NCBI RefSeq assembly: GCF_038967635.1
Contig: NZ_CP152413.1
Span: 434,001 to 498,000, forward strand
Direction: 5' to 3'
Length of the DNA: 64,000 nt
DNA from: Bradyrhizobium sp. B124
GTDB lineage: Bacteria; Pseudomonadota; Alphaproteobacteria; Rhizobiales; Xanthobacteraceae
The position numbers and the translations under genes were made by a program. Shown here in pieces: positions 8,611-17,365 of this stretch (positions are counted from its first letter, which is position 1; every line of letters starts with the position of its first letter). The notes beneath the pieces were generated by a model. It did no database searches, had not been told where the DNA came from, and saw only the letters and a program-made list of their open reading frames with translations.

Positions 8611-9828
8611 ATGACCAATTCAGCCTATCGCTGGGTGATCGTCGCGGCCGGCGGCCTGCTTGGCTGTGTCGCGATCGGCGGCATGTTTTCGCTCCCGGTG
8701 TTCCTGCAGCCGATGGCGCGGGAGACCGGTTGGTCGGTGACTGGCATCTCCAGCGCGATGACGATCGGCTTCCTCGCGATGGCCTTCACCAGCATGATCT
8801 GGGGCACGCTGTCCGACCGCTTCGGGCCGCTCCCGGTGGTGCTGACCGGATCGGTCGTGCTGGCGGCAAGCCTTGCGCTCGCAAGCCAGGCACCGTCGCT
8901 GCTGGCATTTCAGTTTCTCTTCGGCGCGCTGGTCGGCGCGGCAACGGCCGCGATCTTCGCCCCGATGATGGCCTGCGTCACCGGCTGGTTCGACACCCAT
9001 CGCAGTCTTGCCGTTTCGCTGGTGTCGGCCGGCATGGGCATGGCGCCGATGACGATGTCGCCGCTCGCGGCCTGGCTGATCTCCCACCATGACTGGCGGA
9101 CGTCGATGCTGATCGTCTCAGGCGTGGTCGGCGCGATCATGATCCCGGTCTCTTTCCTGGTGCGACGCCCGCCGGCGCTGCAAGGCGGTCACGCCGAAGC
9201 GGCGAGCACGAACGGTGAGCCGTCGATGTCGCTGGCGCAGGCGCTGCGCTCGCCGCAATTCATCATCCTGATCGCGACCAATTTCTTCTGCTGCGCCACC
9301 CATTCCGGACCGATCATCCACACGGTGAGCTACGCGGTCACCTGCGGCATTCCGATGGTCGCGGCGGTGACGATCTACAGCGTGGAAGGGCTCGCCGGCA
9401 TGGGCGGCCGCATCGCCTTCGGCCTGCTCGGCGACCGTTTCGGCGCCAAGCGCGTGCTTGTGCTGGGGCTGCTGGCGCAGGCGTTCGGCGCGCTCGGTTA
9501 TGTCTTCGTGCGCGAGCTGGCCGCATTCTACGCGGTCGCGGCGATCTTCGGCTTCATCTATGCCGGCACCATGCCGCTGTATTCCGTGCTGATCCGCGAG
9601 AATTTCCCGCTGCGGATGATGGGCACCGTGATCGGCGGCACCGCGATGGCCGGCAGCCTCGGCATGGCGACCGGACCTTTGGCCGGCGGCCTGATCTACG
9701 ACACCTTTGCGAGCTATACGTGGCTCTATGTCGGCTCCTGGGCCGTCGGCCTCGGCGCGTTCCTGATCATGATGACCTTCCGGCCGATTCCGGCGGCGCG
9801 GCCCTCGGCGGTGCCCGCGCCGGCGTAA
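8611..9828 (+). CDS. MFS transporter
   Basis: A 405-residue carrier with 12 predicted membrane helices. The MFS signature between TM2 and TM3 reads GTLSDRFGPLPV, and the repeat-related GLLGDRFGAKRV lies between TM8 and TM9. I placed the start at ATG 8611, after GGGAG; the 39 codons upstream are polar and unlike an N-terminus. The pattern (MARETGWSVTGISSAMT) resembles the monocarboxylate/oxalate-formate type, but the substrate cannot be read from sequence. It is convergent with the propeller gene, with a hairpin between them. Confidence 0.88.
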   Translation: MTNSAYRWVIVAAGGLLGCVAIGGMFSLPVFLQPMARETGWSVTGISSAMTIGFLAMAFTSMIWGTLSDRFGPLPVVLTGSVVLAASLALASQAPSLLAFQFLFGALVGAATAAIFAPMMACVTGWFDTHRSLAVSLVSAGMGMAPMTMSPLAAWLISHHDWRTSMLIVSGVVGAIMIPVSFLVRRPPALQGGHAEAASTNGEPSMSLAQALRSPQFIILIATNFFCCATHSGPIIHTVSYAVTCGIPMVAAVTIYSVEGLAGMGGRIAFGLLGDRFGAKRVLVLGLLAQAFGALGYVFVRELAAFYAVAAIFGFIYAGTMPLYSVLIRENFPLRMMGTVIGGTAMAGSLGMATGPLAGGLIYDTFASYTWLYVGSWAVGLGAFLIMMTFRPIPAARPSAVPAPA

Positions 9829-9837
9829 GTCCGGTGC

Positions 9838-9864
9838 GCGCGTGAAGTCATCTGCTTCACGCGC
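9838..9864. terminator. Bidirectional hairpin between convergent genes
   Basis: A perfect 10-bp stem GCGCGTGAAG/CTTCACGCGC with a 7-base loop. It lies just after the MFS stop and overlaps the stop of the minus-strand propeller gene. There is no clear T-run, so termination is inferred from position and symmetry. Confidence 0.5.
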
Positions 9865-10501
9865 GGCTGCGCTTCGGCCGCCGGATCGCGCGCACCTTGT
9901 TGTTGGTCGAGCCGCTGCCGCAGAAGAACCGGTCCTTGCCGTCGGACTCGAGTCCGGAGACGAACACGCCCTGCGGCATCTCGAGCCGTTCCATCACCTC
10001 GCCGCTCTGCGGATCGATACGGCGGACGTCGCTCTGGTCCTCTTCCCAGGTGCCGTGCCAGAGTTCGCCATCGACCCAGGAGACGCCGGTGACGAACCGG
10101 TTGCTTTCGATGGTGCGCAAAACCTTGCCGGTTTCTGGATCGACCTGAACGATGGTGCGGTCGCGATACTGGCCGACCCACAGCGAGCCTTCCGCCCAGG
10201 CAAGCCCGGAGTCGCGGCCGCCGCCGGGCGAGGGGATCGTCGACACCACGCGTCCGCTGTTCGGCTCGATCTTCAGGATGCGGTCCTCGGCAATCTGATA
10301 GAGATGCTTGCCGTCGAAGGCGGTGCCGGCATGGGCCGCGATGTCGAGGGTGCGGGTGGTGTTGCCGCTATCGGGATCGAAGGCGACCAGCCGGCCACCG
10401 GCCGCGAACCAGACCTGCTCGCCGTCGAAGCTGACGCCGCCCACGCTCTCGACGCCCTCGAAAGCATATTCCCGGATGATCTCGGCTTCGGACTTCTTCA
10501 T
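9857..10501 (-). CDS. Beta-propeller (YVTN/Vgb-like) repeat protein, cytosolic
   Basis: A 214-residue protein made of repeated four-stranded blades. Recurring units read V(W/L)FAAGGRLVAFDPDSGN, LYQIAEDRILKIEPNSGR, LWVGQYRDRTIVQVDPETGK and LWHGTWEEDQSDVRRIDPQSGE, each with the D-P-x-(S/T)-G turn seen in virginiamycin B lyase-like and YVTN propellers. It has no signal peptide. I chose ATG 10501, preceded by AGGAG; the frame runs further upstream into a palindromic repeat. The catalytic residues of virginiamycin lyase cannot be confirmed. It is just downstream of the HTH regulator gene (both minus strand), which may control it. No specific function is assigned. Confidence 0.75.
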   Translation of the reverse strand: MKKSEAEIIREYAFEGVESVGGVSFDGEQVWFAAGGRLVAFDPDSGNTTRTLDIAAHAGTAFDGKHLYQIAEDRILKIEPNSGRVVSTIPSPGGGRDSGLAWAEGSLWVGQYRDRTIVQVDPETGKVLRTIESNRFVTGVSWVDGELWHGTWEEDQSDVRRIDPQSGEVMERLEMPQGVFVSGLESDGKDRFFCGSGSTNNKVRAIRRPKRSRA

Positions 10502-10525
10502 GCGGCGCTCCTGGTCCTTGTTTCG

Positions 10526-10570
10526 ACGCGTTTTCTCGACGCGAAGGGTATCCACTTCGCTCGAAAGCGC
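10526..10570. repeat. Intergenic palindromic repeat, family A (copy 1)
   Basis: An imperfect inverted repeat with outer arms GCGTTTTC / GAAAGCGC and an inner GCGAAGGGTATCCACTTCGC stem. The same element occurs in the other orientation at 32835-32880. It sits directly upstream of the propeller ribosome site. It is a REP-like family dispersed in this genome. Confidence 0.65.
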
Positions 10571-10588
10571 GCTGATTGCTCCCTGATG

Positions 10589-11809
10589 CTAGCCGTTCGG
10601 CAGCGGGGCAGGGAGTAACAACGTCGTCGTGAATCCCGGCACCGGCGGCGTCATCCAGCGCCTTGCGCGGGCGCGGCCGACCGACTGCACCTTGCCCGTG
10701 GCGGCCAGGACGTCGAGCGCGCGCTGCACGGTGCGCTGGCTTGCCCCCAGCGCGACCGAGAGCGCCGAGCTCGACCAGGCCTCGCCGTCGGCGAGGAAGG
10801 CCAGCACTGCCGCATGTTCCTCCTCGATCGGCAGCGCCAGCACGGTGACCTCGCGGCGGCCATGTGGCTCCAGCACAAAGCCGTCGGGCGTCGCGCTGAG
10901 ATCGGCGAACGGCTGCAACGCCCGGCGCAGCCGTCCGATCTCGACCCGCAGCCGTGCACGGTGCGATTCATCGGCGTGCTTGCCGCGAAACGCGCGCGCG
11001 ATCAGCGTGCCGCGCGACACGTCCTGCGGCCAGGCTTCGCCGAGCGCACGGGCGAGCGCGAACAGCACCGGCCGTCGTGTCAGCGAGACCGTGGTGCCGC
11101 TATCGCGCACGACGTAGCGGCAGGCATCGACGACGAGCGCCTTCGATCCCATCAGGGCCTCGACCTCCGCGAGCAGCAGCGGCCGCTCGTGGCCGCGCGC
11201 GATCAGGCGCGCCGCCGGCGTGGCGAGCAGGTTCGCGGTGCTTTCGACCTCGGCCGCAAGCTCGGCGATGCCGGCTCGGCGTGCGGCATCCCTTGCCCGT
11301 GCCAGCGCTTCGCGCGCCGGCTTGGTCCGCAGCCGCCGCATCGCGATTCCGGCGACGACCAATTCATGGCCGACCCGCAGCGCCGGCGGGAAGGGCGCCG
11401 GGTCCAGGTCGTCAAGCATGCGCTCGGCGGCATCGAGGCTCCCGATCAGCAGCAGCCGGCGGATCTCGAGATAGCCGGCATGGGCGGCGTTGAGCGCGTC
11501 GCCACGCGCCGCGAGCGTCGCGCGCGCCGCAGCAAGGCTCTTGCTGGGAAAGGAAAGGTCGCGCGACACCAGCGCGATTTCCGCTTCGGCCACCACGCAG
11601 CGGGCCCGCGCGATGGCTTCACGCGGACCGAAGGCGCGGCCCGCGCGCCGCAACAGCTCCTTGGCGCGGGTGAAATCGCCGAGCCGGGCCATCGCGATGC
11701 CGCGCAGCGCCAGCGCCGGCGCATCGTCGCGCAGGGCTACCCGTTTCAGTGCGCCGAGGGGATCACCCGCCGCGAGCGCGCGCGCCGCAGCCGTAATCAG
11801 CGAGTCCAT
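10589..11809 (-). CDS. TPR-like, winged-helix transcriptional regulator
   Basis: A 406-residue Ala/Arg-rich protein. Residues 1-200 form helical TPR-like repeats (LALRGIAMARLGDFTRAKELL, LARARDAARRAGIAELAAEV). A central segment (RRPVLFALARALGEAWPQDVSR ... RLRVEIGRLRRAL) resembles OmpR-like/SARP winged helices. A C-terminal HTH (SALSVALGASQRTVQRALDVL) is followed by the wing. Such proteins act as cytosolic transcription factors. It is divergent from a small membrane protein gene (90 bases between starts) and upstream of the propeller gene, so one or both may be targets. The signal it senses is unknown. Confidence 0.72.
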   Translation of the reverse strand: MDSLITAAARALAAGDPLGALKRVALRDDAPALALRGIAMARLGDFTRAKELLRRAGRAFGPREAIARARCVVAEAEIALVSRDLSFPSKSLAAARATLAARGDALNAAHAGYLEIRRLLLIGSLDAAERMLDDLDPAPFPPALRVGHELVVAGIAMRRLRTKPAREALARARDAARRAGIAELAAEVESTANLLATPAARLIARGHERPLLLAEVEALMGSKALVVDACRYVVRDSGTTVSLTRRPVLFALARALGEAWPQDVSRGTLIARAFRGKHADESHRARLRVEIGRLRRALQPFADLSATPDGFVLEPHGRREVTVLALPIEEEHAAVLAFLADGEAWSSSALSVALGASQRTVQRALDVLAATGKVQSVGRARARRWMTPPVPGFTTTLLLPAPLPNG

Positions 11810-11899
11810 TCGAATCCCGACACACTTGTCACTCTCGCCCCTCCGAGGCCCGCTCCTAACCTAGCACATGACGACATGGATCATCTCCAGAGAGATCGA

Positions 11900-12151
11900 A
11901 TGATGACCGGAATCGAGACACATGAGGATTGGTTGAAGGGCCGCATCAGTGGCCGCGGTGCCATGGTCGCGCGCTGGTTGTCGCTGGCGGCGGCGCCGAC
12001 GTTCGCTGGGATGGCGCTGGTGGCCGCGCTGGCGCCGGCCGACATGATCTGCGGCGCCATGCAGGGACCGCTCTCGTTGCAGGGCATGGTCCCGATGTAC
12101 GCGCTGATGAGCGCATTTCATCTGGCGCCGTGGTTGCGCCTGTTCCGATGA
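11900..12151 (+). CDS. Small two-helix membrane protein, unknown function
   Basis: An 83-residue protein starting MMTGIETHEDWLKGR. Two hydrophobic helices follow (LSLAAAPTFAGMALVAALAP and MVPMYALMSAFHLAPWL), ending in RLF. The start (ATG 11900 or 11903) lies after AGAGAG. It is divergent from the TPR/HTH regulator and nearly abuts the cyclase gene tail to tail (5 bases between them). I do not recognise the family. The divergent arrangement suggests control by the neighbouring regulator (inference). Confidence 0.65.
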   Translation: MMTGIETHEDWLKGRISGRGAMVARWLSLAAAPTFAGMALVAALAPADMICGAMQGPLSLQGMVPMYALMSAFHLAPWLRLFR

Positions 12152-12156
12152 CCAGA

Positions 12157-13284
12157 TCATTCCTCGGGCAGGGTGAAGACCGCGCAGGGCCGTGCGATGC
12201 CGCGCAGCTCATGGGTGCCGAGCGCGACCAGCGCCATTTCGGTCTCGGCGGCGAGTGCGCCCGAGACCAGCACGGTCTGCTCCAGCGGCTTGCACAGGCC
12301 TTCCAGCCGGCTGACCAGATTGACCGCGGCGCCGATCGCGGTGAAGTCGAGGCGGTCGGCGGCGCCGATATTGCCCCAATGCACCTCACCGAGATGCAGC
12401 GCTACGCCGAATGGCAGTGGCGGCAGGCCGTGCTTGCGCCGCTCGGTGTCGAGATGTGCCATGCCGACGCGGGCCGCCGACACCGCGCGCAAGGCCGCCT
12501 CGCATGCGCTGCGCGCGGTCGTTGTGACCGGAAAGATCGCGAGCAGCCCATCGCCGATAAACTTCAACACCTCGCCGCCGAAGGCGTGGATCGCGCCGGC
12601 GATGCGGTCGAACCAGGCATCGAGGGCGGCGATCACCTCGGCAGGCGGGTGGCTTTCGGAGAGCGCGGTGAAGCCGCGCAGATCGGCAAACAGCAGCGCC
12701 GCGCGGATCGTTTCACCGGTGTTGCGCCGCAACGGCGATGCCAGGACGCGTGCCGCGCTGCGCCGGCCGAGATAGGCCTCCAGCGCCGCCGTCAATGTCG
12801 CGCGCGCCGCGAGCGCGGCGAGCGGTGCGGCCGTGAAACGCGCCGCCTCGCGCAATTGATCCGCCTCGGTCGGCGTGAAGGCGCGGGTGCCGATCCAGCC
12901 GAGGGTCGGGCCATCCGGTCGCGTTCCAATCGTGTCCTCGTGGATCGGGCCGGGCGCGAGGCTATTGAGCCAACGCCGGCCGGCGTCGCCGGATCCGATC
13001 ATATCAGGCATTGCAAAGGGTTGTTCCGGCGCGAAGCCGAGCGCCTCGATGACCTCGCCATTGCCGGCGCGCCACAGCCAGGTGCGCCGGGCGATCAGCG
13101 GGTGCGGAACTTCGAGCGTCAGCGCACCGCCGGCAAGCGGCAGGCCATCCGTGATAAGATGACTACCCAGATCCGCCAGCAACCGGTTGGCGCCCGCGGT
13201 CTCGGCGGCGGCGTCGACCAGCCAGCTCAGAGTCGAGGACAATTGCATCGCCGCATCATGGGGTTGATGCGCCACCCTTGTCAC
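12157..13284 (-). CDS. Class III adenylate/guanylate cyclase
   Basis: A 375-residue soluble protein. The N-terminal ~200 residues are a sensor region of unknown type. The C-terminal cyclase homology domain starts at AALLFADLRGFTALSE, which holds the first metal Asp, and continues with VLKFIGDGLLAIFP, which holds the base-specifying Lys and a conserved Asp. The late motif FTAIGAAVNLVSRLE carries the Asn and Arg used in transition-state stabilisation. All key residues seem present, so it is probably an active ATP cyclase. The start at 13284 lies 41 bases from the divergent SRPBCC gene. The last residues FTLPEE are typical of the subfamily. Confidence 0.88.
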   Translation of the reverse strand: MTRVAHQPHDAAMQLSSTLSWLVDAAAETAGANRLLADLGSHLITDGLPLAGGALTLEVPHPLIARRTWLWRAGNGEVIEALGFAPEQPFAMPDMIGSGDAGRRWLNSLAPGPIHEDTIGTRPDGPTLGWIGTRAFTPTEADQLREAARFTAAPLAALAARATLTAALEAYLGRRSAARVLASPLRRNTGETIRAALLFADLRGFTALSESHPPAEVIAALDAWFDRIAGAIHAFGGEVLKFIGDGLLAIFPVTTTARSACEAALRAVSAARVGMAHLDTERRKHGLPPLPFGVALHLGEVHWGNIGAADRLDFTAIGAAVNLVSRLEGLCKPLEQTVLVSGALAAETEMALVALGTHELRGIARPCAVFTLPEE

Positions 13285-13325
13285 GAATTATCCCTGAAGA
13301 CCCACCGTCAATGGAGGAAGGATCG

Positions 13326-13778
13326 ATGACTGAAGCCTTCATCGTTCAACGCGAGATCCAGATCGCAGCGCCGCCGGCAACCGTGTTCGCCTTCCTGACC
13401 GATCCGCAGAAGATCGTGAGCTGGATGGGGCTCGAGGCCGAGACCGAGCTGCATCCCGGCGGGCTCTATCTGCTCAAGGGCCTCGGCAACGACCGCGACC
13501 GCGCCGCGCGCGGCGCGTTCCGGGAGGTCGTGCCGGTGCATCGTCTTGCCTACAGCTTCGGCTGGGAAGGCGGCGCGGAGGTCCCTCCGGGATCGAGCCT
13601 GATCGAGATCGACCTGATCAACAAGGACAGCGGCACGCTGTTGCGGATGACCCATAGCGGCCTGCCGAACGCCGAGCAGTGCGCGAGCCATAGCAAGGGT
13701 TGGACGCACTACCTTGCCAGGCTCGCGCTCGCGGCAGCGGGACGAGCTCCAGGCCCCGACCGCGGTCCGCACGGCTGA
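13326..13778 (+). CDS. SRPBCC/AHSA1-like ligand-binding protein
   Basis: A 150-residue START-like fold protein. The family opening VQREIQIAAPPATVFAFLTD is followed by PQKIVSWMG, FREVVPVHRLAYSFGWEGG and the C-terminal amphipathic helix SHSKGWTHYLARLALAA, as in the Aha1/YndB branch. ATG 13326 follows GGAGGAAGG. It probably binds a hydrophobic ligand in the cytosol; ligand and role are unknown. In many bacteria such genes follow ArsR regulators, but none is present here. It converges on dps with a shared hairpin. Confidence 0.85.
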   Translation: MTEAFIVQREIQIAAPPATVFAFLTDPQKIVSWMGLEAETELHPGGLYLLKGLGNDRDRAARGAFREVVPVHRLAYSFGWEGGAEVPPGSSLIEIDLINKDSGTLLRMTHSGLPNAEQCASHSKGWTHYLARLALAAAGRAPGPDRGPHG

Positions 13779-13801
13779 ACCGGCACGCTGGTGCGGTTCA
13801 G
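13775..13801. terminator. Bidirectional terminator hairpin between SRPBCC gene and dps
   Basis: An 8-bp perfect stem CTGAACCG/CGGTTCAG with an 11-base loop; it overlaps the SRPBCC stop codon and lies 10 bases from the dps stop. Its placement between convergent genes supports termination in both directions. Confidence 0.5.
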
Positions 13802-13810
13802 TCGGTTCGC

Positions 13811-14290
13811 TCATTTGACGTCAAGCGTCGCACGCAGCATCCAGGCATGCTTCTCGTGTGCGGTGGTGCGCACGTTGAGCATGTCCATCGTCGCCTGATC
13901 GCCGGCGGACTCGGCGACTGTGAAAGCATCGCGGATGGTCCTCACGGCCGTCTCGTTGTCGTGGAGCAGTTCGGCCACCGTCGCCTCCGAGTCGAGGCTG
14001 GCATAGCCGTCCTTGATCGCGGTGAGCTTGGCGAATGCGGAATAGGTCTGCGGCACCAGTTCGCCGAGGGCGCGGATCCGCTCGGCGATGTCATCCAGCG
14101 CCTGCCATTCCTCCCGATACTGCCCTTCGAACAGCGTGTGCAGGGCCTGGAACGTCGGACCCGTGACGTTCCAGTGGTAGCCATGAGTCTTCAGATACAG
14201 CGCATAGGTGTCGGCGAGCACCGTCGAGAGCGCCGCCGCGATGCTGGTCCGCTCGGCCTCGGCGAAGCCGGTGTTGACGGCGATGGTCAT
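13811..14290 (-). CDS. dps: Dps ferritin-like DNA-protection protein
   Basis: A 159-residue Dps subunit that oxidises and stores iron and protects DNA as a dodecamer. The inter-subunit ferroxidase ligands can be aligned with the family: His39 in HGYHWNVTG, His51, Glu55, Asp66 and Glu70 in ALDDIAERI. The start ATG 14290 follows AGGAG; a longer frame upstream has no such site. It lies downstream of the HD-domain gene on the same strand, 41 bases after its stop, so the two may share a transcript. The N-terminus is short and lacks the Lys-rich DNA-binding tail of E. coli Dps. Confidence 0.95.
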   Translation of the reverse strand: MTIAVNTGFAEAERTSIAAALSTVLADTYALYLKTHGYHWNVTGPTFQALHTLFEGQYREEWQALDDIAERIRALGELVPQTYSAFAKLTAIKDGYASLDSEATVAELLHDNETAVRTIRDAFTVAESAGDQATMDMLNVRTTAHEKHAWMLRATLDVK

Positions 14291-14331
14291 GGTGTTCTCC
14301 TTCGCGGTTCGGATTGAAATTCGGCGCGCGG

Positions 14332-14973
14332 TCATGTCGGCCATTTCGAACCGAGGATGATCGAGCAGAAGTTCACCCGTGTGTAGTTCATGTCCTTCAG
14401 CGCCAGCACGTCGGCCTTGACGTTGCCGAAGGTGGTCAGCGGCTTCTTGATGGTGCCGGCCGCGAAATGATCGATGATGTTCTCCTTGAAGTTCGCCTCG
14501 CGCGGATGATGCGCGCAGACATGGTCGCGGTGCTCGTGCGAGAAATCGTCATAGGCGATGCCGAGCACGTCCATCTCGACGCCGGCGATGACCAGCGCGA
14601 CGGTCGGACGCATATGCTCGGGGATGCCGGGCGTGGTGTGCAGCGCGATCGAGGCCCAGACGTCATCGATGTCGCGCTCGGCGACGCCGTAGCTCTTCAG
14701 GAAGTCGCGCGCGGCGTTGGCGCCGTCGACCTCGAAGCGCAGATCGGGGCTCGCATGCCTGGCGGTGAGGCCCATGTCGTGGAACATGGCGCCGACATAG
14801 AGCAGCTCGGGATCGAACTTCAGCTTGCGGCGATTGCCGGTCAGCGCGCCCCAGAAGAACACGCGGCGGCTGTGATTGTAGAGCAGGTCGTCCTCGGTAT
14901 CGCGCACCAGCTGCGTGGCTGCACGGGCCATGGCGCTGTCGGGTACATGGATGCCGGCGATGATCTCGGTCAT
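14332..14973 (-). CDS. HD-domain hydrolase (cyanamide hydratase-like)
   Basis: A 213-residue protein with HD-superfamily metal ligands: LLYNHSRRVFFWG (first His), AMFHDMGL (HD pair) and IALHTTPGIPE (later His). The SRRVFFWG and FHDMGL motifs resemble the cyanamide hydratase branch rather than nucleotide phosphohydrolases. ATG 14973 follows AGGAG at the right spacing. The reaction is uncertain; hydration of a small nitrile-like substrate is one option. It precedes dps on the same strand and is divergent from the GlxA-type regulator, with a 209-base gap that could hold regulatory sites. Confidence 0.8.
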   Translation of the reverse strand: MTEIIAGIHVPDSAMARAATQLVRDTEDDLLYNHSRRVFFWGALTGNRRKLKFDPELLYVGAMFHDMGLTARHASPDLRFEVDGANAARDFLKSYGVAERDIDDVWASIALHTTPGIPEHMRPTVALVIAGVEMDVLGIAYDDFSHEHRDHVCAHHPREANFKENIIDHFAAGTIKKPLTTFGNVKADVLALKDMNYTRVNFCSIILGSKWPT

Positions 14974-15182
14974 TTCAAGACGCTCCTCGATATGGCAAGA
15001 CGATGCCGTGGCGTGCGAAACACGCGGGGCGCGCCGGCGCTCGTCTCTCTGGTGTGTTCGGATCATCTGGTGGCGTGATCCGTGGTCGTTTGTCACCCGT
15101 CTTGGCCTGATCCCGCAACGATCGTGCGCCGCCGGATCGGGCCAACGAGACATCGTTTCGCGCCAGCGGGCAGGGAGAGGGT

Positions 15183-16148
15183 ATGGCGGTTCAGAAGGTG
15201 GCAATCGCGATTCACGAAGGGGTGCAGGCGCTGGATGTCGCCGGTCCCGTCGACGTGTTCGCGGAAACCAACGGCTTTGTCGCTAGTGGCGACGGCTATG
15301 AGACGGTGCTGGTCGGCGCTAGCCGCGAACCGCTGCGCGCATCGAACGGCATGAAGATATCGGCCGACCTCAGTTTCGACGAGGCAAACGAGAAGTTCGA
15401 CATCCTGCTCGTCGCCGGAGGGCCGGCATTGCCCGATGCCGAGCCGGATCCGGCGCTGACGCAGTGGCTGCGCGGGGCGCCCGCGCGCGCCGAGCTCTAC
15501 GGTTCGATCTGCACCGGTGCCTTCGCGCTCGGCCATGCCGGCTTGCTCGACGGGCACAAGGTGACGACGCATTGGCAGAACGCGCAGCGGCTGGCGGCGT
15601 GCTTTCCGGATGCCGAGGTGATCTTCGACCGGATCTACATTCGCGACGGCAGACTGATGACCTCCGCCGGCGTGACCGCGGGTATCGATCTCGGATTGGC
15701 GCTGGTCGCCGAGCGTCATGGGCCGCAGGTCGCGGTCGCGGTGGCAAAGCGGCTGGTCGTGGTGGCGCAACGCCAGGGCGGGCAGTCGCAGTTCAGCCCC
15801 TATCTCACAGCGCCGGTCGACGAGGATTCGCCGATCGCGCGCGCGCAGGCGCATGTCATGCAGCGTGTCGGCGAGCGCCACACGCTGCAATCGCTGGCCG
15901 AGGCTGTCGGTATGAGCGTGCGCAATTTCGGCCGCGCCTTTGCGCAGGAGACCGGCATCACGCCGCATGAATTCGTCGAACGCGCGCGGGTCGACGCCGC
16001 GCGCCGGCTGCTCGAGGGTAGCGATCGGCCGCTGAAGGCGGTTGCGTTCGACTGCGGCTTCGGCTCGGCCGACCGGATGCGTATCGTGTTCACCGAGCGG
16101 CTTGGCGTGTCGCCGGCGCAGTATCGGTCGAGTTTTCGCAAATTGTGA
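15183..16148 (+). CDS. GlxA-family transcriptional regulator (DJ-1/PfpI + AraC HTH)
   Basis: A 321-residue two-domain regulator. Residues 1-190 are a DJ-1/PfpI class I glutamine amidotransferase-like domain with Cys110 at the nucleophile elbow (GSICTGAFALG) but no catalytic role expected. Residues 215-321 are an AraC-type double HTH (LAEAVGMSVRNFGRAFAQET ... CGFGSADRMRIVFTERLGVSP). It probably senses a small amine or metabolite and activates nearby genes. The divergent HD-domain/dps unit is the natural candidate (inference). Confidence 0.9.
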   Translation: MAVQKVAIAIHEGVQALDVAGPVDVFAETNGFVASGDGYETVLVGASREPLRASNGMKISADLSFDEANEKFDILLVAGGPALPDAEPDPALTQWLRGAPARAELYGSICTGAFALGHAGLLDGHKVTTHWQNAQRLAACFPDAEVIFDRIYIRDGRLMTSAGVTAGIDLGLALVAERHGPQVAVAVAKRLVVVAQRQGGQSQFSPYLTAPVDEDSPIARAQAHVMQRVGERHTLQSLAEAVGMSVRNFGRAFAQETGITPHEFVERARVDAARRLLEGSDRPLKAVAFDCGFGSADRMRIVFTERLGVSPAQYRSSFRKL

Positions 16149-16236
16149 CGCCGTTCATGAAGCGGACGCCTGATCGGGGATAGGATCAACCTGTCCGAAA
16201 TTATTTCCAATCATGCAACTGTTCCGCGAGGCTGCC

Positions 16237-16803
16237 ATGGACGCGCTCACGCTCTTCATCATCCGTCACGCCGAGAAGCCGGGCGAGTCCTGGCCGGGGC
16301 CCGGTTTCACCGCGGACGGCGTGTCCGATACCGAGTCGCTGGTGCTGCGCGGCTGGCAGCGTGCGGGCGCGTGGACTGCGTTGTTCGGCACCGATCTCAC
16401 CGGCGGTGACTATGCCAAGCCCGATGCGATCTACGCCGCGACGCCGGGAACTGAGCCCAATCAGCCACCGTCGAGCCGTCCGGCCGAGACGATCTCGGCG
16501 CTCGCTGCGCGCCGCGAGCTGACGCCGAACATAGGCTTCGGCAAGGGTGACGAGCCGGCGCTGATGCAGGCGGTGCTGGCGCTGAAGGGCGTCGTGCTGC
16601 TGTGCTGGGAGCACAAGGCGATCATCGCCGACATCCTGCCGCTGATCCCGGTCAGCAAGGGCAAGCCGCCCACCAAATGGGAGAGCAGCCGCTTCGACGT
16701 CGTGCTGCGCTTCGAGCGCGCCAAGGGCGACGACAAGTTCGCCTTCAAGGAGTTGTTTCCGAAATTGCTGTCGGGCGATTCCGACAAGCCGCTGGGTGGC
16801 TGA
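16237..16803 (+). CDS. Histidine phosphatase superfamily protein
   Basis: About 188 residues. The N-terminal motif LFIIRHAEKPGE is the RHG-type phosphatase signature with the phospho-acceptor His. The later catalytic histidine is probably in VVLLCWEHKAI. A substrate is not evident; the family includes phosphoglycerate mutases, SixA and general phosphatases. An alternative start at 16213 would add MQLFREAA. No operon partner is clear: the downstream gene is convergent. Confidence 0.78.
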   Translation: MDALTLFIIRHAEKPGESWPGPGFTADGVSDTESLVLRGWQRAGAWTALFGTDLTGGDYAKPDAIYAATPGTEPNQPPSSRPAETISALAARRELTPNIGFGKGDEPALMQAVLALKGVVLLCWEHKAIIADILPLIPVSKGKPPTKWESSRFDVVLRFERAKGDDKFAFKELFPKLLSGDSDKPLGG

Positions 16804-16823
16804 ACCGCGTCACGCTGCGCCGA

Positions 16824-17177
16824 TCAGTCGAGCCCGAGCGCCTTGCGCGACTTCCGCGTCAGCTTGGCTGCGATCAGCGCATGCGCGTGATCGAGATAGG
16901 CCTTGAGCTCGGCGTCGGGCAGGGCGTCGTTGCCGATCAATTGCACCCATTTGGCTCGCGCCAGATACGGCGCCGGTCGCGCCAGGCCCTGCTCGATCAA
17001 GAGCTGATAGGCCATGTTCGAGGTCTTGAACATGAAGCCGCCGCTGCTCGCGACGAAGCCGCCGGCCAGCGCGAACATCTTGCCGCCGACCTTGAACACC
17101 GACGTGCCTTCCCATTGCACCACCTTGGTGGCGGCGGGCAGGCGCAGGCAATGAGCTTCGAAGGTTTTTGGACGCAT
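16824..17177 (-). CDS. MmcQ/YjbR family protein
   Basis: A 117-residue protein of the YjbR fold (DUF419). Markers are EAHCLRLPAATKVVQWEGT, VFKVGGKMFAL, and the C-terminal LIAAKLTRKSRKAL. The fold resembles a CyaY-like double-stranded-DNA-binding domain, but the physiological role is unknown. I chose ATG 17177 because homologs begin shortly before the FEAHCL helix; the frame continues upstream to 17234. It is tail to tail with the phosphatase gene. Confidence 0.82.
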   Translation of the reverse strand: MRPKTFEAHCLRLPAATKVVQWEGTSVFKVGGKMFALAGGFVASSGGFMFKTSNMAYQLLIEQGLARPAPYLARAKWVQLIGNDALPDAELKAYLDHAHALIAAKLTRKSRKALGLD

Positions 17178-17328
17178 GGATCGGAGGGGTTGGAGGGCTT
17201 CAAAGCCATAAGCCAGCCGCGCGAAGACGGGCAAGCCCAGCGTGAATCTTCGATCCCGGGCTGGTTCCGGTCGCTGCTTCGTTGGCGGGAGCTCACGAAA
17301 ACGTGGGTTGGCCCCATATCATCTTTAG

Positions 17329-17346
17329 ATATATCGTAAGATATGT
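17329..17346. promoter_or_regulatory. Candidate PadR operator
   Basis: An inverted repeat ATATATC-GTAA-GATATGT, in an AT-rich island within otherwise GC-rich DNA, 19 bases before the PadR start codon. PadR-family repressors bind such ATAT-rich palindromes, so autoregulation is likely (inference). Confidence 0.5.
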
Positions 17347-17365
17347 TTTCAGTAAGGAATGACCA

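Noticed and set aside
7245..8618. Open frame of 457 codons on the minus strand
   Set aside because: Antisense to the substrate-binding protein gene; no recognisable domain.
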